The position numbers and the translations under genes were made by a program. Below, one piece after another: positions 1-9,992 of a stretch of DNA of 64,000 nucleotides. Under the pieces are notes generated by a model. It saw nothing but the letters and a program-made list of their open reading frames with translations. It ran no database searches and was not told the DNA's origin. Every line of letters begins with the position of its first letter. The first letter of the stretch is position 1. Source of the stretch: an uncultured Clostridia bacterium (GTDB lineage: Bacteria; Bacillota; Clostridia; TANB77; CAG-508); NCBI GenBank assembly GCA_944392545.1, contig CALXWW010000006.1, positions 35,921-99,920 of the forward strand, read 5' to 3'.

Positions 1-85
1 GTAATTCGTAGGTTGTTAATTCTTATATATTTTAACTATTAAGTATATATACTAAAATAACTTTTTAATGATATAAATTATATAA

Positions 86-1318
86 TTATCTTAAATCTCT
101 AATTTTTCTATTTTTATTTTTCTTTATTTTCCTATTTAATAATATAATTATTAAAACTAATAACACAACAGATATATTAATAATATATAGGTAATTTACA
201 TGTATATTTAAACTAAATACCCAGTTTAAAAATTCTAAAATTACAGGTATAACTTGTACTAAAGTCAGAATAAGAACAATTATATTAAGGACCTTACTTT
301 CCCTATTCGAATTTTGAATATCTCTTAAATTAACGATATGTTCTAGAAAATCTTGGTTCTTATAATATTCATCAATTATATTTTTTGTTCCAAATGCCTC
401 ATTTATTTTAGATGATATGTTCTGTACAGTTATATATTTGAAAACATTTTTATTCCAAAACCTAATAGTTTTTCCAAATTCTTTATATAAATCTTCTATA
501 AAACTTAAAGATACAGTTTCATTTTCTGACAATTGTTCAATAATTTTGTTGTTAGTTCTTAGTACAGCAGCATTTTGGAACATAATTAACTCTATTATAA
601 ATAAAATTGGTATTTCATCTTGAATATTAGCAATTGAATCATCACTAAACGTATTTAATACATACACAATTGATGACCTTGAAGCATATATTTCATAAAA
701 ATCGTATTCTGAAAAATTATCATCACATATTTTCTCTATTTCTTTTGAAGTTAGTTTATAATATTGTCCATTTTCCACAAAAGTTTTATAGGTTTCGCAA
801 GCTAACATACTTTTGAATTCTAAAAAATCTTTTGGTTTGTTAGATATACTTAATAATATCTTTGCTTCTCCGCAACGATTTAAGCCGTATTTTTCTTTCA
901 TATATGTATTTATATCCACAGTATTGTCATTTTCATCATATAACAATATATTATCTGTTGTAACTTGGTCCTCTATTTGAGTTGGAGAAAATTTATTTTT
1001 TAAATCCATTATTGTTAAAACATATATTCCTGTTGACCTATGTTCGGTCAAAAATAAATATACTAGTTCTTTATCCAGAATTTTTCCATCATAATTATAG
1101 TTTAAACATGCTAAATAATTTTTGCCTAAAAATTTTCTTTTCAAGTCTTTTGTAACTTTACTATTACACTCATATATTGAGTTTTCCTCCATATAGCTTA
1201 AGAATTCTTCAGAAATCATATCTTCTTTTTCTTCTTTAATATCCATATTTGTATCCATTGTAAATGGAATCATAATATAAATATCACTTTTATAAGACTT
1301 TACATATTTACTATCCAT
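86..1318 (-). CDS. Hypothetical protein with two C-terminal membrane segments
   Basis: The product is 410 residues. A long hydrophilic N-terminal region is followed by two predicted membrane helices near residues 345-367 and 372-394 and a short Lys/Arg-rich tail. This outline resembles CorA-like transporters, but I see no GMN motif, so that is only a shape analogy. The start is chosen because GGAG lies seven bases upstream of the ATG. The gene is a lone unit downstream of the tRNA-Thr gene on the same strand. I do not recognise the family and assign no function. Confidence 0.75.
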   Translation of the reverse strand: MDSKYVKSYKSDIYIMIPFTMDTNMDIKEEKEDMISEEFLSYMEENSIYECNSKVTKDLKRKFLGKNYLACLNYNYDGKILDKELVYLFLTEHRSTGIYVLTIMDLKNKFSPTQIEDQVTTDNILLYDENDNTVDINTYMKEKYGLNRCGEAKILLSISNKPKDFLEFKSMLACETYKTFVENGQYYKLTSKEIEKICDDNFSEYDFYEIYASRSSIVYVLNTFSDDSIANIQDEIPILFIIELIMFQNAAVLRTNNKIIEQLSENETVSLSFIEDLYKEFGKTIRFWNKNVFKYITVQNISSKINEAFGTKNIIDEYYKNQDFLEHIVNLRDIQNSNRESKVLNIIVLILTLVQVIPVILEFLNWVFSLNIHVNYLYIINISVVLLVLIIILLNRKIKKNKNRKIRDLR

Positions 1319-1481
1319 ATTTTATCTCCATACTTTATCTTTTCAATACGTATTCCAATAACGCCATACTTCCATTTTTTCTTTCAATTCTGTTTTTAAA
1401 ATTATAACGTCTCCTATATTAATCTTTTGTCTTTTTCATCATATAATTTTAATTCAATTTTTTTCCATTATTAATATTATC

Positions 1482-1557
1482 TGGGGCCAACAGGGAGAAT
1501 CGAACTCCCGACCTACAGGTTACGAATCTGTTGCTCTACCAACTGAGCTATGTTGGC
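1482..1557 (-). tRNA. tRNA-Thr (CGT anticodon)
   Basis: The minus strand folds as a full cloverleaf: acceptor GCCAACA/TGTTGGC, D arm GCTC/GAGC, anticodon loop TTCGTAA (anticodon CGT), T arm GGGAG/CTCCC and an encoded CCA. The anticodon stem ACAGA/CCTGT has an A-C mismatch at its loop-closing pair. It would read the Thr codon ACG. Confidence 0.93.
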
Positions 1558-1659
1558 ATATTATTCAATTTCAAAGACAAAAAGCATTTTATTATTTATT
1601 ATACTTTTTGCCTTTGATTTATGTTTTTTAATGGTTAAAAATTTTAATTTTCTATTTTA

Positions 1660-3288
1660 TTAAAAGTGTTTGCCTCTTTTTCTAGGTGTTTCATTACTGT
1701 CATAACCATTTGAATTTAAAGAGTATTCCTCTTCTTCTAATTTATCTTTTTTCTTCTTTCTTGTCTTTTCTTCCTTAGTATCTATATCTTTTTCAGTTTC
1801 ATTTACAGCGTCTTTATTAGTTACATTATTATTTGAAGAAAAGTTTAAATCATATGTATTTAATGGTGCAAATTCTTCTTCTGCTGCTTTCCTACGTTTT
1901 CTTACAACAACTATTATAATTATAAGTAAGATTACTACAGCTGCCCCAACTCCTATATACATATACATGTTACTATTATCTGTTGTAGCTACCTGATTTT
2001 TAAATGCTTCATCTATATTTACAATTATCTGATATACTGTTGTTGTGTCCCCTTCATCTGAGCTTACAAGTATCGTTATAATATTTTCACCTGGTTTTAA
2101 ATTATTATTACCTGCAATCTCTACATTTACATTTTCGTTATTAGATTTTGCTATTATATTAAGGCTAGTTACACTTATGTCTCCAATATTTAATGTATAT
2201 TCATATACATCACTACTAAATTCTGGAGTTAATACATAATTTTCTACAGTAAGTTCTGATAATTGAATTCCTATTTCTTCTACCTTTGTTACATTTATTT
2301 TATATGTTCTTACAGTTCCATCTTCTGCTGTAACTTTAATATTTACTGTATTTTCTCCAAGTAAAAGTCCATTATTTCCTGTAATTTCTACAGTTGCATT
2401 TTCATCAGCCGCAACTGCATCTATTACTAAGTCCTCTACGTCTTTTCCAACTGTTAAGCTATATTCTGTAATATCTGGATTAAAATCTGGTTCTAGCTTA
2501 TATTGATCTACTGTTAAAGAGCTTAATTGTTTTGCATTTGATTTATTTTCATTATCATCTTCATTTTTCTTGTCATCTTCTTCTGTCTTTTTCTCATCTT
2601 CTGTACTTGTAGGTTTTGTAGTTGTTATATAGCTACTGCTTACATATGCTGTTTTCCCTTTATATTTAATTCTACTCCATCCATCTCCTATACCTGTTCT
2701 TGTTACACTATCTCCTTTGTCTAATGAACCAATTACTTCTCCGTCTACTGGGCTATTTCTAACATTTATTCCATCATCTGTTGCATACACAGTTTGGTTT
2801 ACTGAAGTAAAACTCATGCTTGGTGTTTCTTCTTCATCATCGTCTCCAGTATTGCTTGAACCTCCTCCTGAAGTATTGCCTCCTTCAGAGTTTCCTCCAC
2901 CTGAAGAACTACTACCTGAAGATACAGTTACATTCAATGATTCATCTATTATTGTATTTGTCCAATCAAAATCAGTTATATCTCCTTCTAGTGTAAATTT
3001 CACTGTCCCTGATTTAGTTGCTTTATATGTTCCACTAAAAGATTCTGAAATATTGCTTTCATAATTATCTAGTTCTTTTGAAGATGCGATTTGTGAGCCG
3101 TTTGCATATAGTTTTAAATTCCATTGTGCTGCATTTATATTTACTGTAACTTTTATTGTATCTCCCACTTCTACTTTTGTTTTATTTGCTAACATACTCG
3201 CACTTGCCGCCTCTGAATTGCTACTCATTAATAGTAATCCAGCTGCTAATATAATAATAGATGCTAATATTTTTATTACTTTTTTCAT
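1660..3288 (-). CDS. Membrane-anchored surface protein with SH3 and cadherin-like domains
   Basis: The product is about 542 residues from the ATG behind GAGAGGA. A longer reading adds five residues without a good binding site. It has a signal peptide to about residue 27, an Ig-like N-terminal region, a Gly/Ser-rich linker and a bacterial SH3 domain around residues 165-225. An acidic linker follows, then two cadherin-like beta-sandwich repeats (about 250-330 and 340-425), each ending in a pattern like GENTVNIKVTAEDG. A membrane helix near 440-462 leads to a charged cytoplasmic tail of about 75 residues. It sits just downstream of the glucosaminidase gene and is probably co-transcribed with it. 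A cell-wall binding role is inferred. Confidence 0.85.
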   Translation of the reverse strand: MKKVIKILASIIILAAGLLLMSSNSEAASASMLANKTKVEVGDTIKVTVNINAAQWNLKLYANGSQIASSKELDNYESNISESFSGTYKATKSGTVKFTLEGDITDFDWTNTIIDESLNVTVSSGSSSSGGGNSEGGNTSGGGSSNTGDDDEEETPSMSFTSVNQTVYATDDGINVRNSPVDGEVIGSLDKGDSVTRTGIGDGWSRIKYKGKTAYVSSSYITTTKPTSTEDEKKTEEDDKKNEDDNENKSNAKQLSSLTVDQYKLEPDFNPDITEYSLTVGKDVEDLVIDAVAADENATVEITGNNGLLLGENTVNIKVTAEDGTVRTYKINVTKVEEIGIQLSELTVENYVLTPEFSSDVYEYTLNIGDISVTSLNIIAKSNNENVNVEIAGNNNLKPGENIITILVSSDEGDTTTVYQIIVNIDEAFKNQVATTDNSNMYMYIGVGAAVVILLIIIIVVVRKRRKAAEEEFAPLNTYDLNFSSNNNVTNKDAVNETEKDIDTKEEKTRKKKKDKLEEEEYSLNSNGYDSNETPRKRGKHF

Positions 3289-3310
3289 ATATGTTCCTCT
3301 CATTTCTATT

Positions 3311-5479
3311 TTATAAACTAATATTCTTAACTTCTCCTACATGTTGTTTTGCAATTAACGAATCTCCTGAATTTATATTTCCATCTCTATTAATATCTGC
3401 TGCTTGTTTGTAATTAGAATTAGTTATGCTCTTAACTTCTCCTACATGTTGTTTTATTATCAGAGTATCACCAGAATTTACTACTCCATCTCCATTTACG
3501 TCTCCTAATTTTGTTATAATGTATGTTACCCCATTATATGTAACTGTATATCTCGTAGCTACATTTCCACTTGTTACTTTAGTTCCACTAGCATTTTTCA
3601 CAGTTGCGCCAGATAATTTGCTAGTTATGTTATTAACTGTTATATTTGGTTCACATAATAATAAAGCACCTGAACTTTTAAAACCAGTTCCATTTATATC
3701 TGGTCCGCTTACTGATTGGATATAATCTTCGTCGTCATCTCCTCTTGCAACATAACCTGTAATACCAGATTCTGTTACAACCTTATCCCATATATATCCA
3801 TTTTTTGTAGATGCATTTTTCTCAATTCTTGTTAAATAATCACCTTTATCAACATACCCTAAAATATCTGAACTTGTACCTGGTGATTTTCTTATAGTTA
3901 GCCCCTCTGGACAAACTACCTCTACAATATCTGCACCGGATTCTGTTGAACCTGAATCATCAACTTCTTCTAAATATCTGGATACAATATATCCTTGTGT
4001 TCCATCTGCTAGAACAATTCTTGTCCAGTTTTCTCCACTAATATTATTATATTTACCTTTTTCTATTATAGTTACTTTTTGTCCTACCGTTAGGACTAAT
4101 AGCGACTCCGTTCCCGAAGTTCCTGGACCGTTTCTTAAACGTCCTGGCTCTATTGCTATTGCTTCTATATTACAATTGGTTACATCTGCAATTTTCTTAA
4201 ATCCAGTATTTACTACATAACCTTTTCTACCATCATCTAATACGACTTTACTCCATGTCTTTCCATTTGTCTTGTTTGAGTCTATCTCTATTCTTAATAC
4301 TTTATCACCTTTTTTTAATGTTGCTAGTTTAGTAGATGAAGTACTCTTGCTTTTGTATACATAAATTGAAGCATCTGTTACTTGTATATTTTGAGTAACT
4401 ATTGACTCTGTCCCTGGCATAGGACTTTTAGTATCTGGCATATTTTCGAATACTGGAATTATGAAATTAAATGGTATATCTAAATCTTCATTAATTTCTT
4501 TATATGCCCCAAATGTAGTTGAACTTTCTGAACTAGGTGCTTCTATATTTTCCATATATTGATGGCTATATAAGTCTCCGTCACTATCATCTACGTCGAA
4601 CTTTTGTAAATATAATGTATTTTGTCCAAAATCAAGATACTCTCCTGCCAAGAACTCTGCACCACCTTCTATAGCCTTTACAGGGGTATTCCATCCTCTG
4701 TTTTTTGCATACTTTAGTGCATTTGTTATTTCATCTTCACCATTCGCATTTATATTAAAAAAGTTATAGTATCCTTTATATCCTGATACCGTACCTGTTG
4801 CTGTAGGAGAAGCACTACTTCCTGTTCCCTGTTCTTGTCTTATTCTTGAAGCTATATGATATGGACTAACACCTGATTTTTCTGCTGCTTCCATTATAAC
4901 TTCTGCATATGTTTTATTTATAGTTGCTTTCTTTCCCGCTGTAGTTGTATATGTTATTTTATCTTGTAGCATATAATCGCAACCGTCTAATATTGCTTCT
5001 ATTCCATCTATAGTAAAAACATTATCTGACCATCCTAAATTTTCAAATTGGAATATACGTGATTCATCATATAAAAAATTTCTTGTATCCATGTAATATG
5101 ATACTGCTGATGCAGAAGCACATTTCCATGAGCCATCATAATATGTTTTACCTTCACTTTTACAAGTAGCACATATCCAAGCCCCATCTTCTCGTTGTAT
5201 AAGGCTTCTGCCGTGTGATACTGTTGTTTCATTCTTTATAACATCGTCCCAATCAAGTCCTGTAAAAAGTATAGTAAATTTCCAATTAGGATGTTCTTTT
5301 AACAAATTATCTAACAAGTCTGAATAACCTGGATAATCATCTAATATACTACTTCCTTTTGTGTATGTTTTTTTCTGTGATTTTGCTTCTACTTTATTTG
5401 TTGGAAATATAGCAAAAATCCCCATTATTAGTATTAGAATTAATAATATGCTAACACACTTTATTAACCTATAATTCAT
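3311..5479 (-). CDS. Secreted glucosaminidase with SH3 repeats and a dockerin
   Basis: The product has 722 residues with a signal peptide to about residue 32. The catalytic region is a LytG/GH73-type endo-beta-N-acetylglucosaminidase that cuts peptidoglycan glycan chains. The stretch SPYHIASRIRQEQG near residue 210 carries the presumed catalytic Glu. Three SH3-like domains lie around 365-430, 432-505 and 520-585. The last 60 residues form a type I dockerin with two calcium loops, GDVNGDGVVNSGD and ADINRDGNINSGD. The ATG follows GGAGG. A dockerin on a wall hydrolase suggests docking to a cohesin-bearing surface protein, but none is visible in this window. Confidence 0.9.
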   Translation of the reverse strand: MNYRLIKCVSILLILILIMGIFAIFPTNKVEAKSQKKTYTKGSSILDDYPGYSDLLDNLLKEHPNWKFTILFTGLDWDDVIKNETTVSHGRSLIQREDGAWICATCKSEGKTYYDGSWKCASASAVSYYMDTRNFLYDESRIFQFENLGWSDNVFTIDGIEAILDGCDYMLQDKITYTTTAGKKATINKTYAEVIMEAAEKSGVSPYHIASRIRQEQGTGSSASPTATGTVSGYKGYYNFFNINANGEDEITNALKYAKNRGWNTPVKAIEGGAEFLAGEYLDFGQNTLYLQKFDVDDSDGDLYSHQYMENIEAPSSESSTTFGAYKEINEDLDIPFNFIIPVFENMPDTKSPMPGTESIVTQNIQVTDASIYVYKSKSTSSTKLATLKKGDKVLRIEIDSNKTNGKTWSKVVLDDGRKGYVVNTGFKKIADVTNCNIEAIAIEPGRLRNGPGTSGTESLLVLTVGQKVTIIEKGKYNNISGENWTRIVLADGTQGYIVSRYLEEVDDSGSTESGADIVEVVCPEGLTIRKSPGTSSDILGYVDKGDYLTRIEKNASTKNGYIWDKVVTESGITGYVARGDDDEDYIQSVSGPDINGTGFKSSGALLLCEPNITVNNITSKLSGATVKNASGTKVTSGNVATRYTVTYNGVTYIITKLGDVNGDGVVNSGDTLIIKQHVGEVKSITNSNYKQAADINRDGNINSGDSLIAKQHVGEVKNISL

Positions 5480-5588
5480 GTTTTTTGCTTCCTCCTCATT
5501 AGTTTTATCGACATTTTTCTCGCATAAAGTATATCATTAATATTTTTTTGAGTCAACCCAATTTTTTAGTATTTTTTTCTATATTTTC

Positions 5589-5617
5589 TTTACAAAAAAT
5601 GTAGTTTAATATACAAT
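5589..5617 (+). promoter_or_regulatory. Likely sigma-A promoter for tsaE-tsaB
   Basis: TTTACA and TACAAT are separated by 17 bases, about 30 bases upstream of the tsaE start. This is the first gene of the only plus-strand block in this part of the window. Confidence 0.6.
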
Positions 5618-5646
5618 AATGTAGATATTAATAGAAAGGTAAAAAT

Positions 5647-6075
5647 ATGGAGACATACATTTCAAAAAACGAACAAGATACAATAAATTTTGCTAGAAAC
5701 TTTGCTAAAAATTTAAACACTGGAGATGTTATAGTTCTTTCTGGAGAACTTGGCTCTGGTAAAACTAAATTCGTTCAAGGAATTTTAGAACATTTTAATT
5801 TAGCAAATGAAATATCTAGTCCTACGTTTACCATTGTAAACGAATATATTGCTGATAAAATGAATATTTATCATTTTGATGTATACAGATTAGAAGATTC
5901 TGATGAATTCTTTGCAATAGGTGGAGAGGAATATTTTTCTAAAGGAATCTGCTTAATTGAATGGGGTGAACTTATAGAGAATATACTTCCAAGGCCGTAT
6001 ACAAAAATCATTTTCAAAAAAAGCGATGATAACGTAGATTATAGAGAATTATGTATTGAAAAAATAGAAACATAA
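5647..6075 (+). CDS. tsaE: tRNA t6A biosynthesis ATPase TsaE
   Basis: The product has 142 residues, the usual TsaE length. TsaE is the P-loop ATPase that works with TsaB and TsaD to make N6-threonylcarbamoyladenosine at position 37 of ANN-decoding tRNAs. The Walker A motif GELGSGKTKF lies near residue 36, and the family stretch SSPTFTIVNEY follows. AGAAAGG precedes the start. The tsaB-rimI fusion begins 20 bases downstream, so the two form an operon. Confidence 0.95.
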   Translation: METYISKNEQDTINFARNFAKNLNTGDVIVLSGELGSGKTKFVQGILEHFNLANEISSPTFTIVNEYIADKMNIYHFDVYRLEDSDEFFAIGGEEYFSKGICLIEWGELIENILPRPYTKIIFKKSDDNVDYRELCIEKIET

Positions 6076-6095
6076 AATATAAGAAGGGACAAATA

Positions 6096-7250
6096 ATGAA
6101 AATTTTAAGTATAGACACCTCTTCTAAAATATGTGGTGTTACAATTTCAGATAATGAAAAAATTTTAATTCATTTGCATAATTACGATGAAAGAACTCAT
6201 TCAGTAAAACTTATGCCGATGATAGATAAAGCTTTGAAAGATACAAATCTTAAACTAGATGATATCTCACTTTTAGCAGTCTGCATAGGTCCTGGATCTT
6301 TTACAGGAGTTAGAATTGGTATTGCTACAATTAAAGCTTTTGCAGATGTAAAAAACATTCCTGTAGTTGGAATAAGCTCTTTAGAAAGTTTAGCATATAA
6401 TGTTTCAGACTATGTTAATATTGAAAACACATTAGTCTGCTCACTAATAGATGCCAAAAACGACAATGTATATTGTGGGTTATATAGCTTTAAGCCTATC
6501 AATAGTGGTAATGGTGTAATATGTAATCAAATAGATATGTTAGCTGAAAATATAGACATAACAATTTCAAGAATAAAAGAAGCTTTAGATAATAATATAG
6601 TATTCGTTGGAGACGGTTCAGAAGTTTATTTTGAAAAGCTAAAATCAAATTTTCCCAACGCAAAATTTGCTGAATCTAACTTAAATCTACAAGATAGCAA
6701 CAGTATATCAAAATCCGCATTAAGTAAATATAGTCAAAAATTATATGGAAATTCTTCTTCTATATCCCCTATTTACTTAAAAAAATCTCAAGCAGAAAGA
6801 GCGTTAGAAGAAAAAATTCAAATTTTACCCATGACTAGCAAGGATATAGAAATTATAACACCAAATTTTCAAACCGAATTTGATGAATTTTGGAATATTA
6901 ATAACCTAAAAAGTGATTTTGAAAATTCAAACTCTACATATTATATAGCAAAACTTGATGGTGAAATAGTAGGATTTGCTGGCTTCTTAAAAATTTGTGA
7001 TGAAGCAAACCTTATGAATATTGTAACAAGAATAAGTAAAAGGCATTTAGGTATAGGAAAAAAACTTCTAGAATCAATAATAGAAGAAGCTAAAAAACAA
7101 AATTTAAAAACTATTACATTAGAAGTAAATGATAAGAACATTTATGCAATAAATTTATACGAAAGAAAATTCAATTTTAAAAGAATAGGTTTAAGAAAAA
7201 AGTATTATAATAATACAGATGATGCAATATTAATGTCAATGTCACTTTAA
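6096..7250 (+). CDS. TsaB-RimI fusion protein
   Basis: The product has 384 residues and joins two proteins usually encoded separately. Residues 1 to about 235 are TsaB, the inactive ASKHA-fold partner of TsaD in t6A synthesis, with the family motif GPGSFTGVRIG. Residues from about 245 are a GNAT acetyltransferase of the RimI type. The acetyl-CoA loop lies at RHLGIGKKLLES, and YERKFNFKRIGLRKKYY is near the C terminus. RimI acetylates the N terminus of ribosomal protein S18. The usual order tsaE-tsaB-rimI is preserved, so the fusion probably arose by loss of the intervening stop. Confidence 0.92.
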   Translation: MKILSIDTSSKICGVTISDNEKILIHLHNYDERTHSVKLMPMIDKALKDTNLKLDDISLLAVCIGPGSFTGVRIGIATIKAFADVKNIPVVGISSLESLAYNVSDYVNIENTLVCSLIDAKNDNVYCGLYSFKPINSGNGVICNQIDMLAENIDITISRIKEALDNNIVFVGDGSEVYFEKLKSNFPNAKFAESNLNLQDSNSISKSALSKYSQKLYGNSSSISPIYLKKSQAERALEEKIQILPMTSKDIEIITPNFQTEFDEFWNINNLKSDFENSNSTYYIAKLDGEIVGFAGFLKICDEANLMNIVTRISKRHLGIGKKLLESIIEEAKKQNLKTITLEVNDKNIYAINLYERKFNFKRIGLRKKYYNNTDDAILMSMSL

Positions 7251-7261
7251 TTTTCAGAATT

Positions 7262-7318
7262 TAACCTGTCCCAAAAAGTGACAAAATGACTGTTTTGTAA
7301 CAGGCACTAAAGTGCCAG
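7262..7318. repeat. Short hairpin-rich intergenic repeat, copy 1
   Basis: The sequence contains nested inverted repeats: CCTGT with ACAGG, ACAAAA with TTTTGT, and GGCACT with AGTGCC. A related arrangement (CCTGCCC, GTGACAA, ATGTCA, GCACTTAAAGTG) recurs at 58969..59033. It could be a dispersed REP-like element; the resemblance is partial. Confidence 0.35.
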
Positions 7319-7332
7319 AAGGAGGATTACTA

Positions 7333-9726
7333 ATGAAAAGAAAAAATGAACTTAGTTACAAGGATTTAAAAGTAACATGTGACCCTAAACTACTTAATTT
7401 TAATACTACTGATGATTTAGAACCAATTAGTACAGGTATTGGTCAGGAACATGGTATTAAAGCTTTAGAATTTGGGCTTAATGTAGATATAAATGGATAT
7501 AACTTATATGTTGAAGGACCTTATGGAGTTGGAAAAACTGCCTATGTAAAGAATTATTTAAGTGTAATTTCTAAAAAGAAAAAGGTCCCTAGCGATTGGT
7601 GTTATTTATATAATTTTGATAATCCAAATGAGCCTGTAGCTGTTTCTCTTCCTGCCGGTCAAGGGAAAGAATTTAAAGAGATAATGAACTCATTTATAAA
7701 TGAAATAAAAGTAGATATAAAAAATACTTTTAGTAATGAAGATTTTGAAAGAGAAAAAAATTTAATAAAACAAGAATATGAAACAAAACGAAACTTATTA
7801 ATGGAGAAATTAAATAAGAAATCTGCAGAATATGGATTTACTGTAAAGTCTTCTCAAAATGGTATATACATGATGCCTATTTTAAACGGTAAGACCATTG
7901 CAGAAGAAGAATTTAATAAATTAGATGAAGCTATAAAAAAAGAGTTTGAGGACAAGTCTACTATTGTCCAACAACATATTATGGCTGCTATTGGTGAAAT
8001 TAAATCTATTGAAAGAGAATCAGACAAACGTATTCAAGAATGGCAATCTAATGTTGCTTTGCTTACAATTAATGGTCATATTAATTTAATTAAAAATAAA
8101 TATAAAAGAAATAAAAAAATTAATAACTTTTTAGATTCTATAAAAAAGGATATATTAAAAAACATAGCTTTATTTACAGCAGATGAAAAAACTTTAGAAG
8201 GGAAATTACAAGGTCCACATGCTGCTCACCCTGAAATAGTCAAGCCTTGGTTAAATTATAGAGTAAATTTATTTATAGATAATAGTAACTTAGAAGGTGC
8301 CCCTGTTGTTGCTGATACTAATTATTCTTATCACAATATTTTTGGTAAGCTTGAATATGAAAATTATTATGGAACCTTAAAAACAGATTATACAATGCTT
8401 AAACCAGGGCTTCTTCATATTGCAAATGGTGGATATTTAGTATTCCAAGCAAATGATTTATTAACAAATCCATTATGTTACGATGCTCTAAAAAAGGTTT
8501 TAAGAAGTAAAACTCTTGGTATAGAAAATGCTGCAGATCCTCGTTCTTCTATGGTTATGATTTCTTTAAAGCCTGAACCTATTCCTTTAGATTTAAAAGT
8601 TATTTTAATTGGAGATGAAAATATTTATCAAACACTACTTGCAATGGATCAAGATTTTAGAAAGTTATTTAAAATAAAAGTTGAATTCGCAGATGAAGCA
8701 CCTTTAACTAAAGATAATATGATAAAGCTTTCTAGGTTTGTAAAAGGGTATTGTGATTACGAAGAGCTTCCTCCTTTAGATAATAAAGCTATGGCAAAGG
8801 TTATAGAATATGCTTCAAAACTTGCAGATAATCAAAGTAAACTTTCAACACGATTTACAGATTTATCACTAATTGTTGGAGAAGCTTCAACTTGGGCAAA
8901 GCTTGGAAAATCAAAAATTATAACAGAAGAATATATTACTAAAGCATTGACTGAAAAAGTAGATAGAGTGAAAAAATATGATGATAAATATATGGAAATG
9001 ATAAAGGATGATACTTTACTTATTAACACTTCTGATAGCAAAGTTGGACAAATAAATGGTCTTACTATTATGAACGTTGGAGATTATACATTTGGTAAGC
9101 CTGTTAAGATTACTGCTAATACTTACACTGGTAAAAATGGAATTATAAATATTGAAAGAGAAGTTGAACTTTCTGGTTCTTCTCATTCGAAAGGTATATT
9201 AATTTTAAGTGGATATTTAGGAGAAATGTTTGCACAGGATATACCGCTTTCTCTTACAGCAAGTATCTGTTTTGAACAGCTATATAGTGGTGTTGATGGT
9301 GATAGTGCTTCTAGTACAGAACTATATGCTTTGCTTTCAAGTTTATCAAATATCCCTATTAATCAAGCTTTTGCTGTTACAGGTTCTGTAAATCAAAAAG
9401 GTGAGATTCAACCAATAGGCGGAGTAAATGATAAAATAGAAGGATTCTTCCAAGTATGTAAAATGAGAGGTTTAGATGGTTCACATAGTGTAATAATTCC
9501 AAAACAAAATGTTAGAAATTTAAATCTTTCAGATGAAGTAGTAGATGCTGTAAAAGAAGGTAAATTCCATATATATGCAATTTCTACTATTGACGAAGGA
9601 ATTGAACTTCTTACTGGCGTTCCTGCAGGAAGTAAAGATGAAAGTGGTAATTTCCCTGCTGGTACAGTTAATTATTTAGTATATCAAAAGTTAAAAAAAT
9701 ATGCTAAAGTAAGTAAAGAGAAATAA
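7333..9726 (+). CDS. Lon-like ATP-dependent protease (AAA plus S16 domain)
   Basis: The product has 797 residues. The ATG at 7333 follows GGAGG and is preferred to an upstream in-frame GTG. Walker A is GPYGVGKTAY near residue 65, and a helical coiled insertion covers about 130-250. The C-terminal third is a Lon S16 protease domain, with the catalytic Ser in DGDSASST and the paired Lys in GGVNDKIEG. It lacks the N-terminal Lon substrate domain and matches the 'Lon-related putative ATP-dependent protease' family. It stands alone and ends at a strong terminator. Its substrates are unknown. Confidence 0.93.
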   Translation: MKRKNELSYKDLKVTCDPKLLNFNTTDDLEPISTGIGQEHGIKALEFGLNVDINGYNLYVEGPYGVGKTAYVKNYLSVISKKKKVPSDWCYLYNFDNPNEPVAVSLPAGQGKEFKEIMNSFINEIKVDIKNTFSNEDFEREKNLIKQEYETKRNLLMEKLNKKSAEYGFTVKSSQNGIYMMPILNGKTIAEEEFNKLDEAIKKEFEDKSTIVQQHIMAAIGEIKSIERESDKRIQEWQSNVALLTINGHINLIKNKYKRNKKINNFLDSIKKDILKNIALFTADEKTLEGKLQGPHAAHPEIVKPWLNYRVNLFIDNSNLEGAPVVADTNYSYHNIFGKLEYENYYGTLKTDYTMLKPGLLHIANGGYLVFQANDLLTNPLCYDALKKVLRSKTLGIENAADPRSSMVMISLKPEPIPLDLKVILIGDENIYQTLLAMDQDFRKLFKIKVEFADEAPLTKDNMIKLSRFVKGYCDYEELPPLDNKAMAKVIEYASKLADNQSKLSTRFTDLSLIVGEASTWAKLGKSKIITEEYITKALTEKVDRVKKYDDKYMEMIKDDTLLINTSDSKVGQINGLTIMNVGDYTFGKPVKITANTYTGKNGIINIEREVELSGSSHSKGILILSGYLGEMFAQDIPLSLTASICFEQLYSGVDGDSASSTELYALLSSLSNIPINQAFAVTGSVNQKGEIQPIGGVNDKIEGFFQVCKMRGLDGSHSVIIPKQNVRNLNLSDEVVDAVKEGKFHIYAISTIDEGIELLTGVPAGSKDESGNFPAGTVNYLVYQKLKKYAKVSKEK

Positions 9727-9743
9727 ATTAATATAAATAATTC

Positions 9744-9787
9744 AAAACCATAAACTATAATATATATTTGTATAGTTTATGGTTTTT
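9744..9787 (+). terminator. Rho-independent terminator of the Lon-like gene
   Basis: AAACCATAAACTATA pairs with TATAGTTTATGGTTT and is followed by a T run, 20 bases after the stop codon. Confidence 0.88.
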
Positions 9788-9895
9788 TCATGTAAAACTT
9801 ATTTAAATAAGTGCTTCTTGTGTTTAGTAATAAAAAACTCTTTATTAGAAATCAAATAAATTCTTAAATTTCTCTCATAATATTCCATCAAAAGA

Positions 9896-9933
9896 ACTCA
9901 TATATTAAAGCTTATTAGATTTAATATATGAGT
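9896..9933 (-). terminator. Hairpin at the end of the rplS operon
   Basis: ACTCATATATTAAA and TTTAATATATGAGT form a 14-base-pair stem. It lies about 60 bases beyond the rplS stop and is the likely end of the ribosomal operon. The T run on the minus strand is short. Confidence 0.55.
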
Positions 9934-9992
9934 CCCTATTTTTAACATCATGTTAATATTTTTTACTTTTTTAAGTAATTTTTGTAAAACAA

